Shown piece by piece: positions 1 through 8,523 of a stretch of DNA of 19,751 nucleotides. The stretch lies in contig CAJTWH010000036.1 of the NCBI GenBank assembly GCA_910579995.1, forward strand, positions 1 through 19,751, written 5' to 3'. The translations under genes and the position numbers were made by a program. A model generated the notes under the pieces. It worked only from the letters and a program-made list of their open reading frames with translations, was not told the origin of the DNA and searched no databases. The DNA is from an uncultured Muribaculaceae bacterium (GTDB lineage Bacteria; Bacteroidota; Bacteroidia; Bacteroidales; Muribaculaceae). Within the stretch, counting starts at the first letter, position 1; each line of letters begins with the position of its first letter.

Positions 1-98
1 GGAAAGCAGACAGATAAGTTGGGTGACCTTTACTTTTTAGAGGAAAGTTACGAAATATTTTTTAAAGGTATGAACGGAAGATTGTCAAATAATGTTTG

Positions 99-106
99 TA
101 TATTTG
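99..106 (+). promoter_or_regulatory. -7 element of the yraN operon promoter
   Basis: TATATTTG matches the Bacteroidota -7 consensus TAnnTTTG. It lies 20 bp before the YraN start codon, giving a short leader. The matching -33 element is poor: only a TTG at 82-84, with spacing shorter than usual. The upstream 80 bases hold no gene I can identify. Confidence 0.55.
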
Positions 107-126
107 CATGTTAAAAGAATAGGAAT

Positions 127-498
127 ATGGCACGCCATAACGAAACCGGGAAGTGGGGCGAGGATATCGCCGCCGACTACCTCACAGAGCAGGGCTTTGC
201 CATCGCCGAGCGCAACTGGCGCCAAGGCAGGCTTGAAATCGACATCATCGCCATGCGCGACGACACTCTTGTCGTGGCCGAGGTAAAGACACGGTCTGAC
301 AGAGATGAAGACCCACTCGACGCTGTCGACAACAAGAAAATCCTCAACATGGTGCGGGCAGCCGCGGCATACATCAAAATCAAAGACCTGCCACATCAGG
401 TGCGCTTCGACCTCTTTGCCATAGCCGGCACACCCGACGACTATTCTTTCGAGCACATACCCGACGCATTCTATCCACCGCTAAAAACATATAATTGA
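127..498 (+). CDS. YraN family (UPF0102) endonuclease-like protein
   Basis: A 123-residue protein matching the YraN/UPF0102 family in length and motif layout. The N-terminal part has the family's G-E-D-x-A-A-x-x-L helix (residues 11-19), then the E-I-D strand (37-39) and the A-E-V-K strand (51-54), which together form the PD-(D/E)XK-type nuclease core. The residues expected to bind metal (E12, D39, E52, K54) are all present. The family resembles Holliday-junction resolvases, but its cellular role is not firmly established. The gene is first in a tight operon: the next gene starts 6 bases after its stop. The ATG follows a TAnnTTTG promoter by 20 bp, which supports this start. Family assignment is confident; the biological role is inference. 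Confidence 0.9.
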   Translation: MARHNETGKWGEDIAADYLTEQGFAIAERNWRQGRLEIDIIAMRDDTLVVAEVKTRSDRDEDPLDAVDNKKILNMVRAAAAYIKIKDLPHQVRFDLFAIAGTPDDYSFEHIPDAFYPPLKTYN

Positions 499-504
499 TA
501 TATT

Positions 505-2289
505 ATGAACGAATATACCCAGCGCCTTGCAGCTTTCCGCGCAGAGATGAAAGCTGCCGGAGTCGACGCCGCCATCATTCCGCAGGCCGACCCGCACCTC
601 GGTGAATATCTGGCCTCTCACTGGCAGGTACGCCGGTGGCTGAGCGGTTTCTCCGGCTCGGCAGGCGACCTCGTTGTCACCGCCGACAAGGCCGCTCTCT
701 GGACCGACTCACGCTACTTCCTGCAGGCCGCCCGCCAACTCGAGGGCACAGGCATAGAGCTGATGAAAGACGGCCTCGCCGACACCCCCTCGATAGGCCG
801 TTGGCTCGCCGACGAGCTTCCCGAGCACTCTACTGTCGGCCTCGACGGCATGCTCTTCACCACACCTGCCATCGAACGTATCAGCGGCGAACTCGCGCGC
901 AAGAGCATTAAGCTCAAGACCGACTTCGACGTCATCGACCGCCTGTGGCTCGACCGCCCCGCACTCCCCGACGGAAAAATCTTCATCCACGATGTGAAAT
1001 TTGCCGGTGAAAGCGCCGCCGACAAGATTGCCAAAATCATGGCCGAGGCACACGAGGCCGGTGCTGACGCAGTGATGGTGACAGCCCTCGACGAAATCGC
1101 ATGGACTCTCAACATCCGCTGCAACGACGTAAAACACACCCCCGTAGCAACGGCTTATCTCTATCTGCGCGACGGCGGTGGCATACTCTTCATCGACCCG
1201 GCGAAACTCACACCCGAGACAACAGAATACCTTGCCTCTCAGGGAGTCGTCACCGAGGGATATGACCAAATCAAGAATTTCCTCAGCAACGTGCCCGACA
1301 CTGAGGCCGTGCTCATTGACCCCGGCACAGTGTCGGTAGGCCTTAAAGAACTTCTGGCAGGCCACAACATAGCCAAGCACCCCACCACAGCCGCCCGACT
1401 GAAATCGGTGAAAAACGCCACACAGATAGCCGGCGTCCATGCCGCGATGGTACGCGACGGCGCAGCTCTCGTGCGCGCATTCATGGAGCTTGAGGAAAGA
1501 CTCGCCGCCGACGTTCCCACCACCGAGCTCGATGTAGCCGACCTGCTCCACAAATACCGCAGCCAAGGCGAGAACTACTTCGACGAATCATTCGGCACCA
1601 TCGCCGGCTACGGCCCCCACGGAGCTATCGTGCACTATGAGGCCGACGAGGAGTCTAAATCAACCCTGCGCCGCGAAGGCCTGCTGCTCGTCGACTCGGG
1701 CGCGCAATATTTCGACGGCACCACCGACATCACCCGCACCGTATGTCTGGGCACCCCGACAGCCGACGAGCGCCGCGACTTCACCTTGGTGATGAAAGGC
1801 CACATCGCCCTCGCCACCTCCATCTTCCCCGAGGGCACACGCGGCGCACAGCTCAATGTGCTTGCCGAGCAATACCTTTGGAAAAACGGCCTCACCTACC
1901 TCCACGGCACAGGCCACGGCGTGGGCTTCTTCCTGAGCGTACATGAAGGCCCCCACAGCATACGCCTCAATTGGGTAGACTCTCCCATGCTTGCCGGAAG
2001 TATCACATCCGACGAACCCGGCCTCTACCGCGAAGGAGTGCATGGCATACGCTGCGAGAACCTCGTGCTTTGCCAAGAGCGCATGACCACCGAGTTCGGC
2101 CGCTTCCTCGGCTTCGAGGTGCTCACACTCTTCCCCTTCGACCGCGCCCTCTTCGACAAGTCAATAATGACTCCCGAAGAAATCGCATGGGTAAACAATT
2201 ACCATGCCACCGTGCGTGAGCGCCTCATGCCCGCCCTGAGCACTCCCGCAGAAAAAGAATGGCTCGAAATCCACACTCAAGAAATCTGA
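505..2289 (+). CDS. Xaa-Pro aminopeptidase (M24B family)
   Basis: A 594-residue metallopeptidase that removes an N-terminal residue preceding proline. The length fits the long three-domain form of aminopeptidase P: two creatinase-like N-terminal domains (about residues 1-300) and a C-terminal pita-bread catalytic domain (about 310-594). All five dinuclear-metal ligands are visible: D397 (VDSG), D408 (TTDITR), H471 (HGTGHGVG), E504 (DEPGLY) and E518 (RCENL). No signal peptide is seen, so it is probably cytoplasmic and acts in peptide catabolism. It sits 6 bases after the YraN gene and 4 bases before the hexapeptide-repeat gene, as the middle member of an operon. Nothing looks damaged. Confidence 0.95.
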   Translation: MNEYTQRLAAFRAEMKAAGVDAAIIPQADPHLGEYLASHWQVRRWLSGFSGSAGDLVVTADKAALWTDSRYFLQAARQLEGTGIELMKDGLADTPSIGRWLADELPEHSTVGLDGMLFTTPAIERISGELARKSIKLKTDFDVIDRLWLDRPALPDGKIFIHDVKFAGESAADKIAKIMAEAHEAGADAVMVTALDEIAWTLNIRCNDVKHTPVATAYLYLRDGGGILFIDPAKLTPETTEYLASQGVVTEGYDQIKNFLSNVPDTEAVLIDPGTVSVGLKELLAGHNIAKHPTTAARLKSVKNATQIAGVHAAMVRDGAALVRAFMELEERLAADVPTTELDVADLLHKYRSQGENYFDESFGTIAGYGPHGAIVHYEADEESKSTLRREGLLLVDSGAQYFDGTTDITRTVCLGTPTADERRDFTLVMKGHIALATSIFPEGTRGAQLNVLAEQYLWKNGLTYLHGTGHGVGFFLSVHEGPHSIRLNWVDSPMLAGSITSDEPGLYREGVHGIRCENLVLCQERMTTEFGRFLGFEVLTLFPFDRALFDKSIMTPEEIAWVNNYHATVRERLMPALSTPAEKEWLEIHTQEI

Positions 2290-2293
2290 CACA

Positions 2294-2809
2294 ATGGCAC
2301 TCATAATTCCCCTGAGAGGTTTCACTCCTAAAATCGGAGAGGATTGCTTCCTTGCCCAAAACGCCACCATAATAGGCGACGTCACCATGGGTGACGGCTG
2401 CAGCGTGTGGTTCAACACCGTGCTGCGAGGCGATGTAAACACCATCACCATCGGCAACCGCGTCAATATCCAAGACGGCTCCGTGCTCCATACGTTGTAT
2501 CAGAAATCGACAATCGAGATTGGCGATGATGTGTCGATAGGCCATAACGTGACTATCCACGGCGCCAAGATCCGCAACTTTGCCCTCGTAGGCATGGGTG
2601 CAGTGGTGATGGACGACGCCGAGGTGGGCGAAGGTGCCATAGTGGCTGCCGGCTCTGTGGTGCTCTCGCGCACTAAAATCGGCCCCAACGAGCTGTGGGG
2701 CGGCGCTCCGGCCAAATTCATCAAGATGGTCGACCCCGAGCAGGCCCGCGAAATCAACATCAAAATCGCCAAGAATTACCTCATGTACTCCAAGTGGTAC
2801 GAGGAGTAA
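2294..2809 (+). CDS. Gamma-carbonic-anhydrase-like hexapeptide repeat protein (YrdA type)
   Basis: A 171-residue left-handed beta-helix protein. Repeated I/V-G-D/N hexapeptide turns run through the sequence (for example VTMGDG, ITIGNR, IEIGDD). Three histidines in the positions used by gamma-class carbonic anhydrases to bind zinc are present: H66, H84 and H89, the last two in GHNVTIHG. The C-terminal W-G-x-P-A-K motif is also typical of the YrdA/PaaY group. Many members have no proven carbonic anhydrase activity, so the reaction is uncertain. It is the last gene of the operon, starting 4 bases after the aminopeptidase stop, and a strong hairpin terminator follows. Confidence 0.92.
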   Translation: MALIIPLRGFTPKIGEDCFLAQNATIIGDVTMGDGCSVWFNTVLRGDVNTITIGNRVNIQDGSVLHTLYQKSTIEIGDDVSIGHNVTIHGAKIRNFALVGMGAVVMDDAEVGEGAIVAAGSVVLSRTKIGPNELWGGAPAKFIKMVDPEQAREINIKIAKNYLMYSKWYEE

Positions 2810-2839
2810 GACGAAACGTTTTTCATAAAAAATTTTCAG

Positions 2840-2875
2840 GCGAAGGCAACTTTTTGTTGCCTTCGCTTGTTAATA
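2840..2875 (+). terminator. Intrinsic terminator of the yraN operon
   Basis: An 11-bp perfect stem (2840-2850 pairing with 2856-2866, core CGAAGGCAAC) with a TTTTT loop is followed by the T-rich run TTGTTAATATTT. It begins 30 bases after the hexapeptide gene's stop codon. Confidence 0.85.
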
Positions 2876-2942
2876 TTTATGCATAGATATGTAAATAATG
2901 CAAATTTTCGTCACCGTTACTTAAAATATGAAAAATATTAGT

Positions 2943-2950
2943 TATATTTG
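2943..2950 (+). promoter_or_regulatory. -7 element for the NagB/PIG-L fusion gene
   Basis: TATATTTG matches TAnnTTTG. Transcription would start near 2953-2958, which rules out the in-frame GTG at 2953 and supports the ATG at 3007 with a leader of about 50 bases. Confidence 0.65.
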
Positions 2951-3006
2951 CAGTGTTAACCCATGCCTCGAGCTTTCTTGAGACAGAAAGACATACTATA
3001 CATAAA

Positions 3007-4986
3007 ATGAAAACAGATCTTAGCAGCCAGATAAAACTGGATCGCATTCCCCGGCGCTATTACAATCCTGATAGCGAGATCGAGTTGACAGCCCTCCGCC
3101 GTCAGGAAAAAATCGACACACGCGTGTATGAGACAGCCGCCGAAGGAGCTGATTTTATCGCAGAGAAAATTGTAAAATACATCGCTAAGTTCATCGACCG
3201 CAATGGCAAATGCGTCCTCGCTCTCGGTGCAGGCAAGAGCACTCATATAGTCTACAGCGCTCTCATCAAGCTCTACAGAGAAGGTAAAGTCGACTTCGAG
3301 AAAGTAGAGGTGTTCAATATCAGCGAGTTTTTCCCGCTCTCGCCCGAAGGCCCCTCTACCCTCACCCGCCTTCATCAGGTATTTCTCGATAAGGTAAACA
3401 TAAAACCGGAGAATATCCACTCCATCGACCCGGCCACCACCAAAGAGGCTATGTCGGAATACTGCAATGCCTACGAGCAGCAGATAGCCGACGCCGGCGG
3501 TATCGACGTGGCTCTTTGCGAAGTCGCAGCCAACGGCGCAATCGCCTTCAACGAGCCCGGCAGCCCTGCCTCAAGCTATTGCCGACTCGTGCTTCTCGGC
3601 AACGAAATGCGCCATAAGGTAGGCAAAAACTACGATTGCGATGAAGTTCCCTCTACCGCCATCACCCTCGGCATTGCCAACTTCCTGAGCGCCCGCCGAT
3701 TGCTGTGCATGTCGTGGGGCGAGAACAACGCCGGAATAATCAAGCAGGCTGTAGAAGGCCCGGCGACACCCGCCGTACCCGCCTCGCTGCTGCAAGGCCA
3801 CCCGCATGTGAAAGTGATCACCGACCTCGGTGGCGCCGAAGACCTTACCCGCATAAGCCAGCCGTGGAAAGTGACATCATGCGAATGGAACGACAAACTC
3901 ATGCACCGCGCCATTGTGTGGCTTTCAACTCAGACCGGCAAACCAATCCTCAAACTCACCGACAAAGACTATAACGACTGGGGCCTTGGCGAACTGCTCG
4001 CTCTCTACGGCTCGGCCTACAATGTCAACATCAAGATTTTCAACGATCTGCAGCATACCATCACCGGCTGGCCCGGCGGCAAACCCAATGCCGACGACAC
4101 ATACCGCCCCGAGCGCGCCAAGCCATATCCCAAGCGCGTGATTGTATTCTCTCCCCACCCCGACGACGACGTAATCTCAATGGGAGGCACACTCAAGCGC
4201 CTTGTAGACCAGCACCATGACGTGCATGTGGCATACGAGACATCGGGCAACATCGCCGTAGGCGACGAGGATATGATGCGCTACTTCCTTATGATGGACA
4301 AGATAGCGCCCATGTTCGGCTTCGACACCGACGGCTACCGCAAACTCTCCGGCGAGGTCAAAGGATTCGTCGCCCACAAGAAAGCCGGCGACACCGACAT
4401 CAGCGACATACGCGAGATCAAGACTATGATACGTCAGGCCGAGGCTACAATAGCATGCCATTACATCGGCGTCAAGAACGAGAACATCCACTTCCTCCGC
4501 CTGCCCTTCTACGAGACCGGCACCATAAAGAAAGGCAACCTCACCGAGCGCGACGTCAACATCGTGAAGAAACTTCTCACCGATGTCAAACCTCACCAGA
4601 TATTCGTTGCCGGCGACCTCGCCGACCCGCACGGCACGCACAAGGTATGCACCGACGCCGTCCTCGCCGCCATCGACGAGCTCAAAAACGAAGAATGGAT
4701 GAAAGATTGCCGTATATGGATGTATCGCGGCGCTTGGGCAGAATGGGAAATCGACCATATCGAGATGGCAGTGCCTATCAGCCCCGAAGAGCTCCGCTTC
4801 AAGCGCAACTCAATCCTCAAGCACCAGAGCCAGATGGAAAACGCGCCATTCCTCGGCGACGACGACCGCCTGTTCTGGCAACGCGCCGAAGAGCGCAACC
4901 GCGCCACCGCAAAGCTCTATGAAGACCTCGGACTCGCCTCATACGAAGCCATCGAGGCTTTCGTGGAATACATACCCATAAAATAA
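3007..4986 (+). CDS. NagB-like domain fused to PIG-L/LmbE deacetylase
   Basis: A 659-residue two-domain protein. Residues about 40-310 resemble glucosamine-6-phosphate deaminase (NagB): sugar-phosphate loop region near LALGAGKST, FNISEF at 103-108, and IAFNEPG at 179-185. Residues about 377-600 are a PIG-L/LmbE-type N-acetyl-sugar deacetylase domain with the zinc motif HPDDD and a downstream HGTH. Long NagB proteins with this extension are known in Bacteroidetes. Here the canonical catalytic residues of E. coli NagB are changed: Asp72 aligns with S106, Asp141 with N176 and His143 with A178, while Glu148 is kept as E183. The deaminase half may therefore be inactive or regulatory, leaving the deacetylase half as the likely enzyme. 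An in-frame GTG lies 54 bases upstream at the predicted transcription start, so ATG 3007 is preferred. The gene is monocistronic. Confidence 0.85.
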   Translation: MKTDLSSQIKLDRIPRRYYNPDSEIELTALRRQEKIDTRVYETAAEGADFIAEKIVKYIAKFIDRNGKCVLALGAGKSTHIVYSALIKLYREGKVDFEKVEVFNISEFFPLSPEGPSTLTRLHQVFLDKVNIKPENIHSIDPATTKEAMSEYCNAYEQQIADAGGIDVALCEVAANGAIAFNEPGSPASSYCRLVLLGNEMRHKVGKNYDCDEVPSTAITLGIANFLSARRLLCMSWGENNAGIIKQAVEGPATPAVPASLLQGHPHVKVITDLGGAEDLTRISQPWKVTSCEWNDKLMHRAIVWLSTQTGKPILKLTDKDYNDWGLGELLALYGSAYNVNIKIFNDLQHTITGWPGGKPNADDTYRPERAKPYPKRVIVFSPHPDDDVISMGGTLKRLVDQHHDVHVAYETSGNIAVGDEDMMRYFLMMDKIAPMFGFDTDGYRKLSGEVKGFVAHKKAGDTDISDIREIKTMIRQAEATIACHYIGVKNENIHFLRLPFYETGTIKKGNLTERDVNIVKKLLTDVKPHQIFVAGDLADPHGTHKVCTDAVLAAIDELKNEEWMKDCRIWMYRGAWAEWEIDHIEMAVPISPEELRFKRNSILKHQSQMENAPFLGDDDRLFWQRAEERNRATAKLYEDLGLASYEAIEAFVEYIPIK

Positions 4987-4993
4987 CGCTTCC

Positions 4994-5032
4994 GTTGGTT
5001 GGCCGCGGATGTGGTATCGGCGGCCAACCAAC
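4994..5032 (+). terminator. Perfect 13-bp inverted repeat, probable terminator
   Basis: Arms 4994-5006 (GTTGGTTGGCCGC) and 5020-5032 pair perfectly around a 13-base loop, 8 bases after the fusion gene's stop. The sequence after the hairpin is TAAAAATTTG, not a clean T-run, so termination efficiency is unclear. The -33 box of the next promoter begins 7 bases later, so a regulatory role at that promoter is also possible. Confidence 0.6.
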
Positions 5033-5038
5033 TAAAAA

Positions 5039-5070
5039 TTTGCACATTTCGGAAGTTTTTAATAACTTTG
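5039..5070 (+). promoter_or_regulatory. Promoter of the wza-wzc-like operon
   Basis: TTTG at 5039-5042 (-33) and TAACTTTG at 5063-5070 (-7) are separated by 20 bp, a near-ideal Bacteroidota housekeeping promoter. It predicts a leader of about 50 bases before the ATG at 5127. Confidence 0.8.
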
Positions 5071-5126
5071 CGACCGCGTTACTAACTAAGCGAATACGAA
5101 TATATCATCACAAGTATATACTTAAA

Positions 5127-5975
5127 ATGAGAAAATCTATCAGAACGTTTATTACTGTTGTAGTGATTGCGTTCTTAACCACGGCGTGCAGCGCTCCAAA
5201 AAAAGTACCCTATTTAGTTGAAGCTGAGACAATCCCGGCTGAAGTATTGTCACAAGTTCCCCCCTTGACCGACCCTGTCATCACCGTTGGCGACCTGCTT
5301 AATATAGAAATCACCGGCAGCAACATGGCTGCTGTGGCTCCCTTCAACCGTGGACGCTATATCGACAGCGAAGGTAAAATCAACAGTCTCACGCGCACCA
5401 ACAACACGAGCAGCGGCAGCGGTCTGGAAGTTTCAACCGACTACTATCTCGTAAATGCCGACGGCAATATTGAATTCCCCATCGTAGGCACTATCCACGT
5501 GGCCGGTCTGTCGAAAAATGCTGTGGCTCAAGAAATCAGCGACGCAATCTACCCCAAATATCTCACTGAAAAGCCTTCGGTAGACATCCGCCTGATGAAC
5601 TTCCGCGTCACCGTGGCGGGAGCTGTCAAGAGCCCCGGCGTATATCAGAGCAAAAACGAGCGCATGACCTTCCTCGAGGCTATCTCGATGGCAGGTGACC
5701 TCGACATCAAGGGCGACCGCGAGAACATACTCCTCTACCGCGTCAACCCCGACGGAACACGCGAGGTGCACCGTCTCAACCTCCACGACAAGAACTTCCT
5801 TCTCTCGCCCTACTATACCCTGCAGCAGAACGACTTCATATACGTAGAGCCCAACAACTCAATGCGTCAGAGCGCATGGCAGCTCAACCCTGCCGTGACA
5901 GCAACCATCACAGTTGTCGGCGGTCTCTCGTCGGTAGCCTCACTGGTAATCGGCATTGTTAATCTCTCCAAATAA
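5127..5975 (+). CDS. Polysaccharide export outer-membrane lipoprotein (Wza-like)
   Basis: A 282-residue protein of the polysaccharide biosynthesis/export family (Wza/BexD). It starts with a lipoprotein signal peptide ending in the lipobox LTTAC (Cys21). A Poly_export domain follows (about residues 45-150, including VTVGDLLNIEITGS-like and the NADGNIEFPIVGTI strand), then an SLBB domain beginning about 155 (VTVAGAVKSPGVY). A C-terminal hydrophobic helix (about 257-281) suits the outer-membrane pore helix of Wza. It probably forms the outer-membrane channel through which a surface polysaccharide leaves the cell. The frame is open back to 4995, but that region holds the hairpin and the promoter, so the ATG at 5127 is the real start. 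The kinase gene begins 3 bases after its stop. Confidence 0.93.
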   Translation: MRKSIRTFITVVVIAFLTTACSAPKKVPYLVEAETIPAEVLSQVPPLTDPVITVGDLLNIEITGSNMAAVAPFNRGRYIDSEGKINSLTRTNNTSSGSGLEVSTDYYLVNADGNIEFPIVGTIHVAGLSKNAVAQEISDAIYPKYLTEKPSVDIRLMNFRVTVAGAVKSPGVYQSKNERMTFLEAISMAGDLDIKGDRENILLYRVNPDGTREVHRLNLHDKNFLLSPYYTLQQNDFIYVEPNNSMRQSAWQLNPAVTATITVVGGLSSVASLVIGIVNLSK

Positions 5976-5978
5976 TGA

Positions 5979-8369
5979 ATGATGGAAAACGATAACCAAC
6001 AGAATAAGAGTACTGAAGAATCATTTGACACCACAGGCCTGATTCTCGACTTCCTCGCTCACTGGAAGTGGTTTGTGCTCAGCGTGATTGTATGCCTCAT
6101 TGTTGCGTTCTTCTACATCGCACGCCAGATTCCGACATACAATGTGGCAGCGTCGATATACCTCAGCCAAGACAACAGCTCGTCGAGCAACGCTTTCAAC
6201 ATGACACAAGCCGGCGACCCTATGGTGGCCCTCAAAAGCTATATCGACGAGACCGAGCTCGAAGTGCTCAAATCGCGCAACAATGTAATCAAGATTGTCG
6301 ACTCGCTCAAGCTGTCGTACAGCTATTACCGCGAAGGCACATTCCGCGACACTCCTCTTTACCAGAACAATGCCATCGTCGCCTCGATGGATTCAGTATC
6401 GCTGCGTTCGCTTAAGTCTCCTATACAGATTACTGTAAGCAATGCCGGCGACAACAAATTCGACATCAAGGCACAAACATACTTCCAGAGCGTAAAAGAA
6501 GAAAAATCGTTTTCCGACGTATCGCTTCCTTTTGACTTGGAACTGTCGCACGGCAGCGTGACACTGTCGATGTCGCCTGTGGTAAATTCACTTGAAGGTA
6601 AAGAGAAAATCATCATTTACAACCCCAACGCCGTAGCTCAGCAATTGTCCAACTCGCTCAATATCGAGTTTGCCAAGAACTCCGACAAGATCATGCGTAT
6701 CAATCTGAGCACAAACGATCCCAAGCGCGGCGACGACATCATCAACGCTCTTCTCGATTTCTACAACCAGAACATCATCGAGGATAAAAACCGGTCGGCC
6801 ATACAGACTGAGGCATTTATCATCGACCGCCTTGTGATGATTTCCGACGAGCTTCGCGATGTGGAAAACCGCCTCCAAGCATACCGCCAGCAGCACAACA
6901 TCACCGATATCAACGCACAGTCGTCGCTCAACCTCAGCCTCAAGAGCGACTACGAAGACCAGATAGCTCAGGTAGAGACTGAAATCAGCCTTGTCAACGA
7001 CATTGAGCGCATTGTATCGTCAGCCGACAACTATCAGACTCTGCCGGCTGTTATCGACAACGGTACTATCGCGCAGATCATCGAGGCCTACAATAAAAAG
7101 GTAACCAACCTCAACCGTACTCTCGAAGGCAGCACACCCGACAACCCTCTGGTTGTGAACATGCGCGAGGAACTCAGCCGCGACAAAGTGCGTATCCTTC
7201 AGAACCTCGCCACCCACAAGAGCGGACTCGCAAGCAAGCGCAACTCTATCAGCCGCCTCGAAAACCGCAGTGCCGGCCAACTCGCCTCCACCCCGACTCT
7301 CGACAAAGGCCTCAATGAGATTTTCCGCGAGCAGCAGGTAAAGGTAAATATCTACACATTCCTTCTCCAGCGCCGCGAGGAAATCGCCCTGCAGAAAACT
7401 CTTGCCACCAATACTGCACGACTTATCGACGACCCTACAGGCGACATTCCTGTAACTCCGCGAAAAATGCAGATCTACATGCTGGCATTCATCATCGGCC
7501 TCGCCATCCCGGCTGCCATAATATTTATCCGCCGCATGATTTTCCCGATCTTCAGCGATCAGGAAGAACTTGAGCGAATAACCTCAGTGCCTGTCCTCGG
7601 CGAAATCTGTCTGAGCGGCAAGGAATCGAAAGACGAGATTGTAGTGGGGCAGAACGTATCCACTCCTATTGCAGAGCTCTTCCGACTTCTGCGCAACAAT
7701 ATATCCTTTACCCGCTCGGGTGTCGACAGCCGCGTGATACTGGTGACATCATCTGTATCCGGCGAGGGTAAGACTTTCATCTCTTCCAACCTCGCCATGA
7801 CCTACGCTCTGATGGGCAAACGTGTGATTGTAGTTGGTCTTGACCTCCGCCGCCCAATGCTTGCCCATGCTCTCGGTTTCTCTAACCAGCAGGGCGTGAC
7901 TACATTCCTGAGCGGTCAGCAGCCCGACCTAAACAAACTCATCTGCAAATCGCACGACAACGACAACCTCTACGTGCTCCCCGCAGGCCCGATTCCGCCC
8001 AACCCCAACGAACTTCTCATGTCAAACAACATGAGTTCGATGATAGCACAGCTGCGCGAGGAATTCGACTATGTGATTCTCGACACCGCTCCTATCGGCG
8101 TGGTATCCGACACATTCCTCATCTGCCGCCACAGCGACCAGCAGCTCTACGTGACCCGCGCCAACTTCTCTACAAAGAAGAGCCTCAAGGTGCTTCACGA
8201 CGCTGTCAAGAGCAATAAATTCGCTTCTGTATATATCGTGCTCAACGGTGTGAACATGGCAAGCAACAGCTACATGTACCGCCGCTATGGCGAGTATGGC
8301 CGCTACAAATCACAAAACTACGGCTACGGCTATACTTCAGGCACAAACCACAAGAGCGAAAACAAATAA
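5979..8369 (+). CDS. Wzc-like polysaccharide chain-length regulator / BY-kinase
   Basis: A 796-residue inner-membrane protein that controls polymer length and phosphorylates itself on tyrosine. It has a Wzz-type N-terminal domain with a first membrane helix (about 31-48), a long coiled-coil periplasmic region (about 260-420) carrying the GNVR-type segment, a second helix (about 499-517), then a cytoplasmic CpsD/CapB-type kinase domain. The kinase has Walker A (GEGKT, K598), Walker A' (GLDLRRP, D622) and Walker B (ILDTAP, D702). The tail is tyrosine-rich, with eight Tyr in about 21 residues ending 11 residues before the stop, as expected for the autophosphorylated cluster. Two adjacent ATGs (5979, 5982) are possible starts. 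It is co-transcribed with the export lipoprotein. Its last 14 coding bases also occur at 9893-9906, as part of a tandem duplication. Confidence 0.94.
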   Translation: MMENDNQQNKSTEESFDTTGLILDFLAHWKWFVLSVIVCLIVAFFYIARQIPTYNVAASIYLSQDNSSSSNAFNMTQAGDPMVALKSYIDETELEVLKSRNNVIKIVDSLKLSYSYYREGTFRDTPLYQNNAIVASMDSVSLRSLKSPIQITVSNAGDNKFDIKAQTYFQSVKEEKSFSDVSLPFDLELSHGSVTLSMSPVVNSLEGKEKIIIYNPNAVAQQLSNSLNIEFAKNSDKIMRINLSTNDPKRGDDIINALLDFYNQNIIEDKNRSAIQTEAFIIDRLVMISDELRDVENRLQAYRQQHNITDINAQSSLNLSLKSDYEDQIAQVETEISLVNDIERIVSSADNYQTLPAVIDNGTIAQIIEAYNKKVTNLNRTLEGSTPDNPLVVNMREELSRDKVRILQNLATHKSGLASKRNSISRLENRSAGQLASTPTLDKGLNEIFREQQVKVNIYTFLLQRREEIALQKTLATNTARLIDDPTGDIPVTPRKMQIYMLAFIIGLAIPAAIIFIRRMIFPIFSDQEELERITSVPVLGEICLSGKESKDEIVVGQNVSTPIAELFRLLRNNISFTRSGVDSRVILVTSSVSGEGKTFISSNLAMTYALMGKRVIVVGLDLRRPMLAHALGFSNQQGVTTFLSGQQPDLNKLICKSHDNDNLYVLPAGPIPPNPNELLMSNNMSSMIAQLREEFDYVILDTAPIGVVSDTFLICRHSDQQLYVTRANFSTKKSLKVLHDAVKSNKFASVYIVLNGVNMASNSYMYRRYGEYGRYKSQNYGYGYTSGTNHKSENK

Positions 8370-8388
8370 ACGTATCCGCGAAATCACT

Positions 8389-8428
8389 AAAGCCCATATT
8401 TTGTCTTGACGGCAAAATATGGGCTTTT
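8389..8428 (+). terminator. Terminator after wzc-like gene (copy 1)
   Basis: A 15-bp perfect stem (8389-8403 with 8413-8427, core AGCCCATATTTTG) and 9-base loop end in TTTT. It begins 20 bases after the kinase stop. The same stem recurs at 9926-9964 with a different loop. Confidence 0.85.
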
Positions 8429-8484
8429 GCTATATTAGTTCAAAATAATCGGACAAAAATCGATGATAATTAAATTTTTATGCG

Positions 8485-8492
8485 TAATTTTG
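8485..8492 (+). promoter_or_regulatory. -7 element of lipoprotein gene copy 1
   Basis: TAATTTTG fits TAnnTTTG, 31 bp before the start codon. I find no good -33 TTTG at the usual spacing, so the promoter may be weak or activator-dependent. The whole segment is repeated at 10024-10031. Confidence 0.55.
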
Positions 8493-8523
8493 TAAACAAC
8501 AACTATCATTTTAATCTCAATTT

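Noticed and set aside
709..1566. Long open frame antisense to the aminopeptidase gene
   Set aside because: Codon-bias shadow of a gene with a full set of M24 metal ligands; no independent evidence.
2953..3006. Upstream GTG extension of the NagB/PIG-L fusion
   Set aside because: The GTG lies at the predicted transcription start just after the TATATTTG element, so no leader would remain; ATG 3007 is better placed.
4995..5126. N-terminal extension of the Wza-like protein
   Set aside because: It would translate the hairpin and promoter and bury the lipoprotein signal peptide that begins at 5127.
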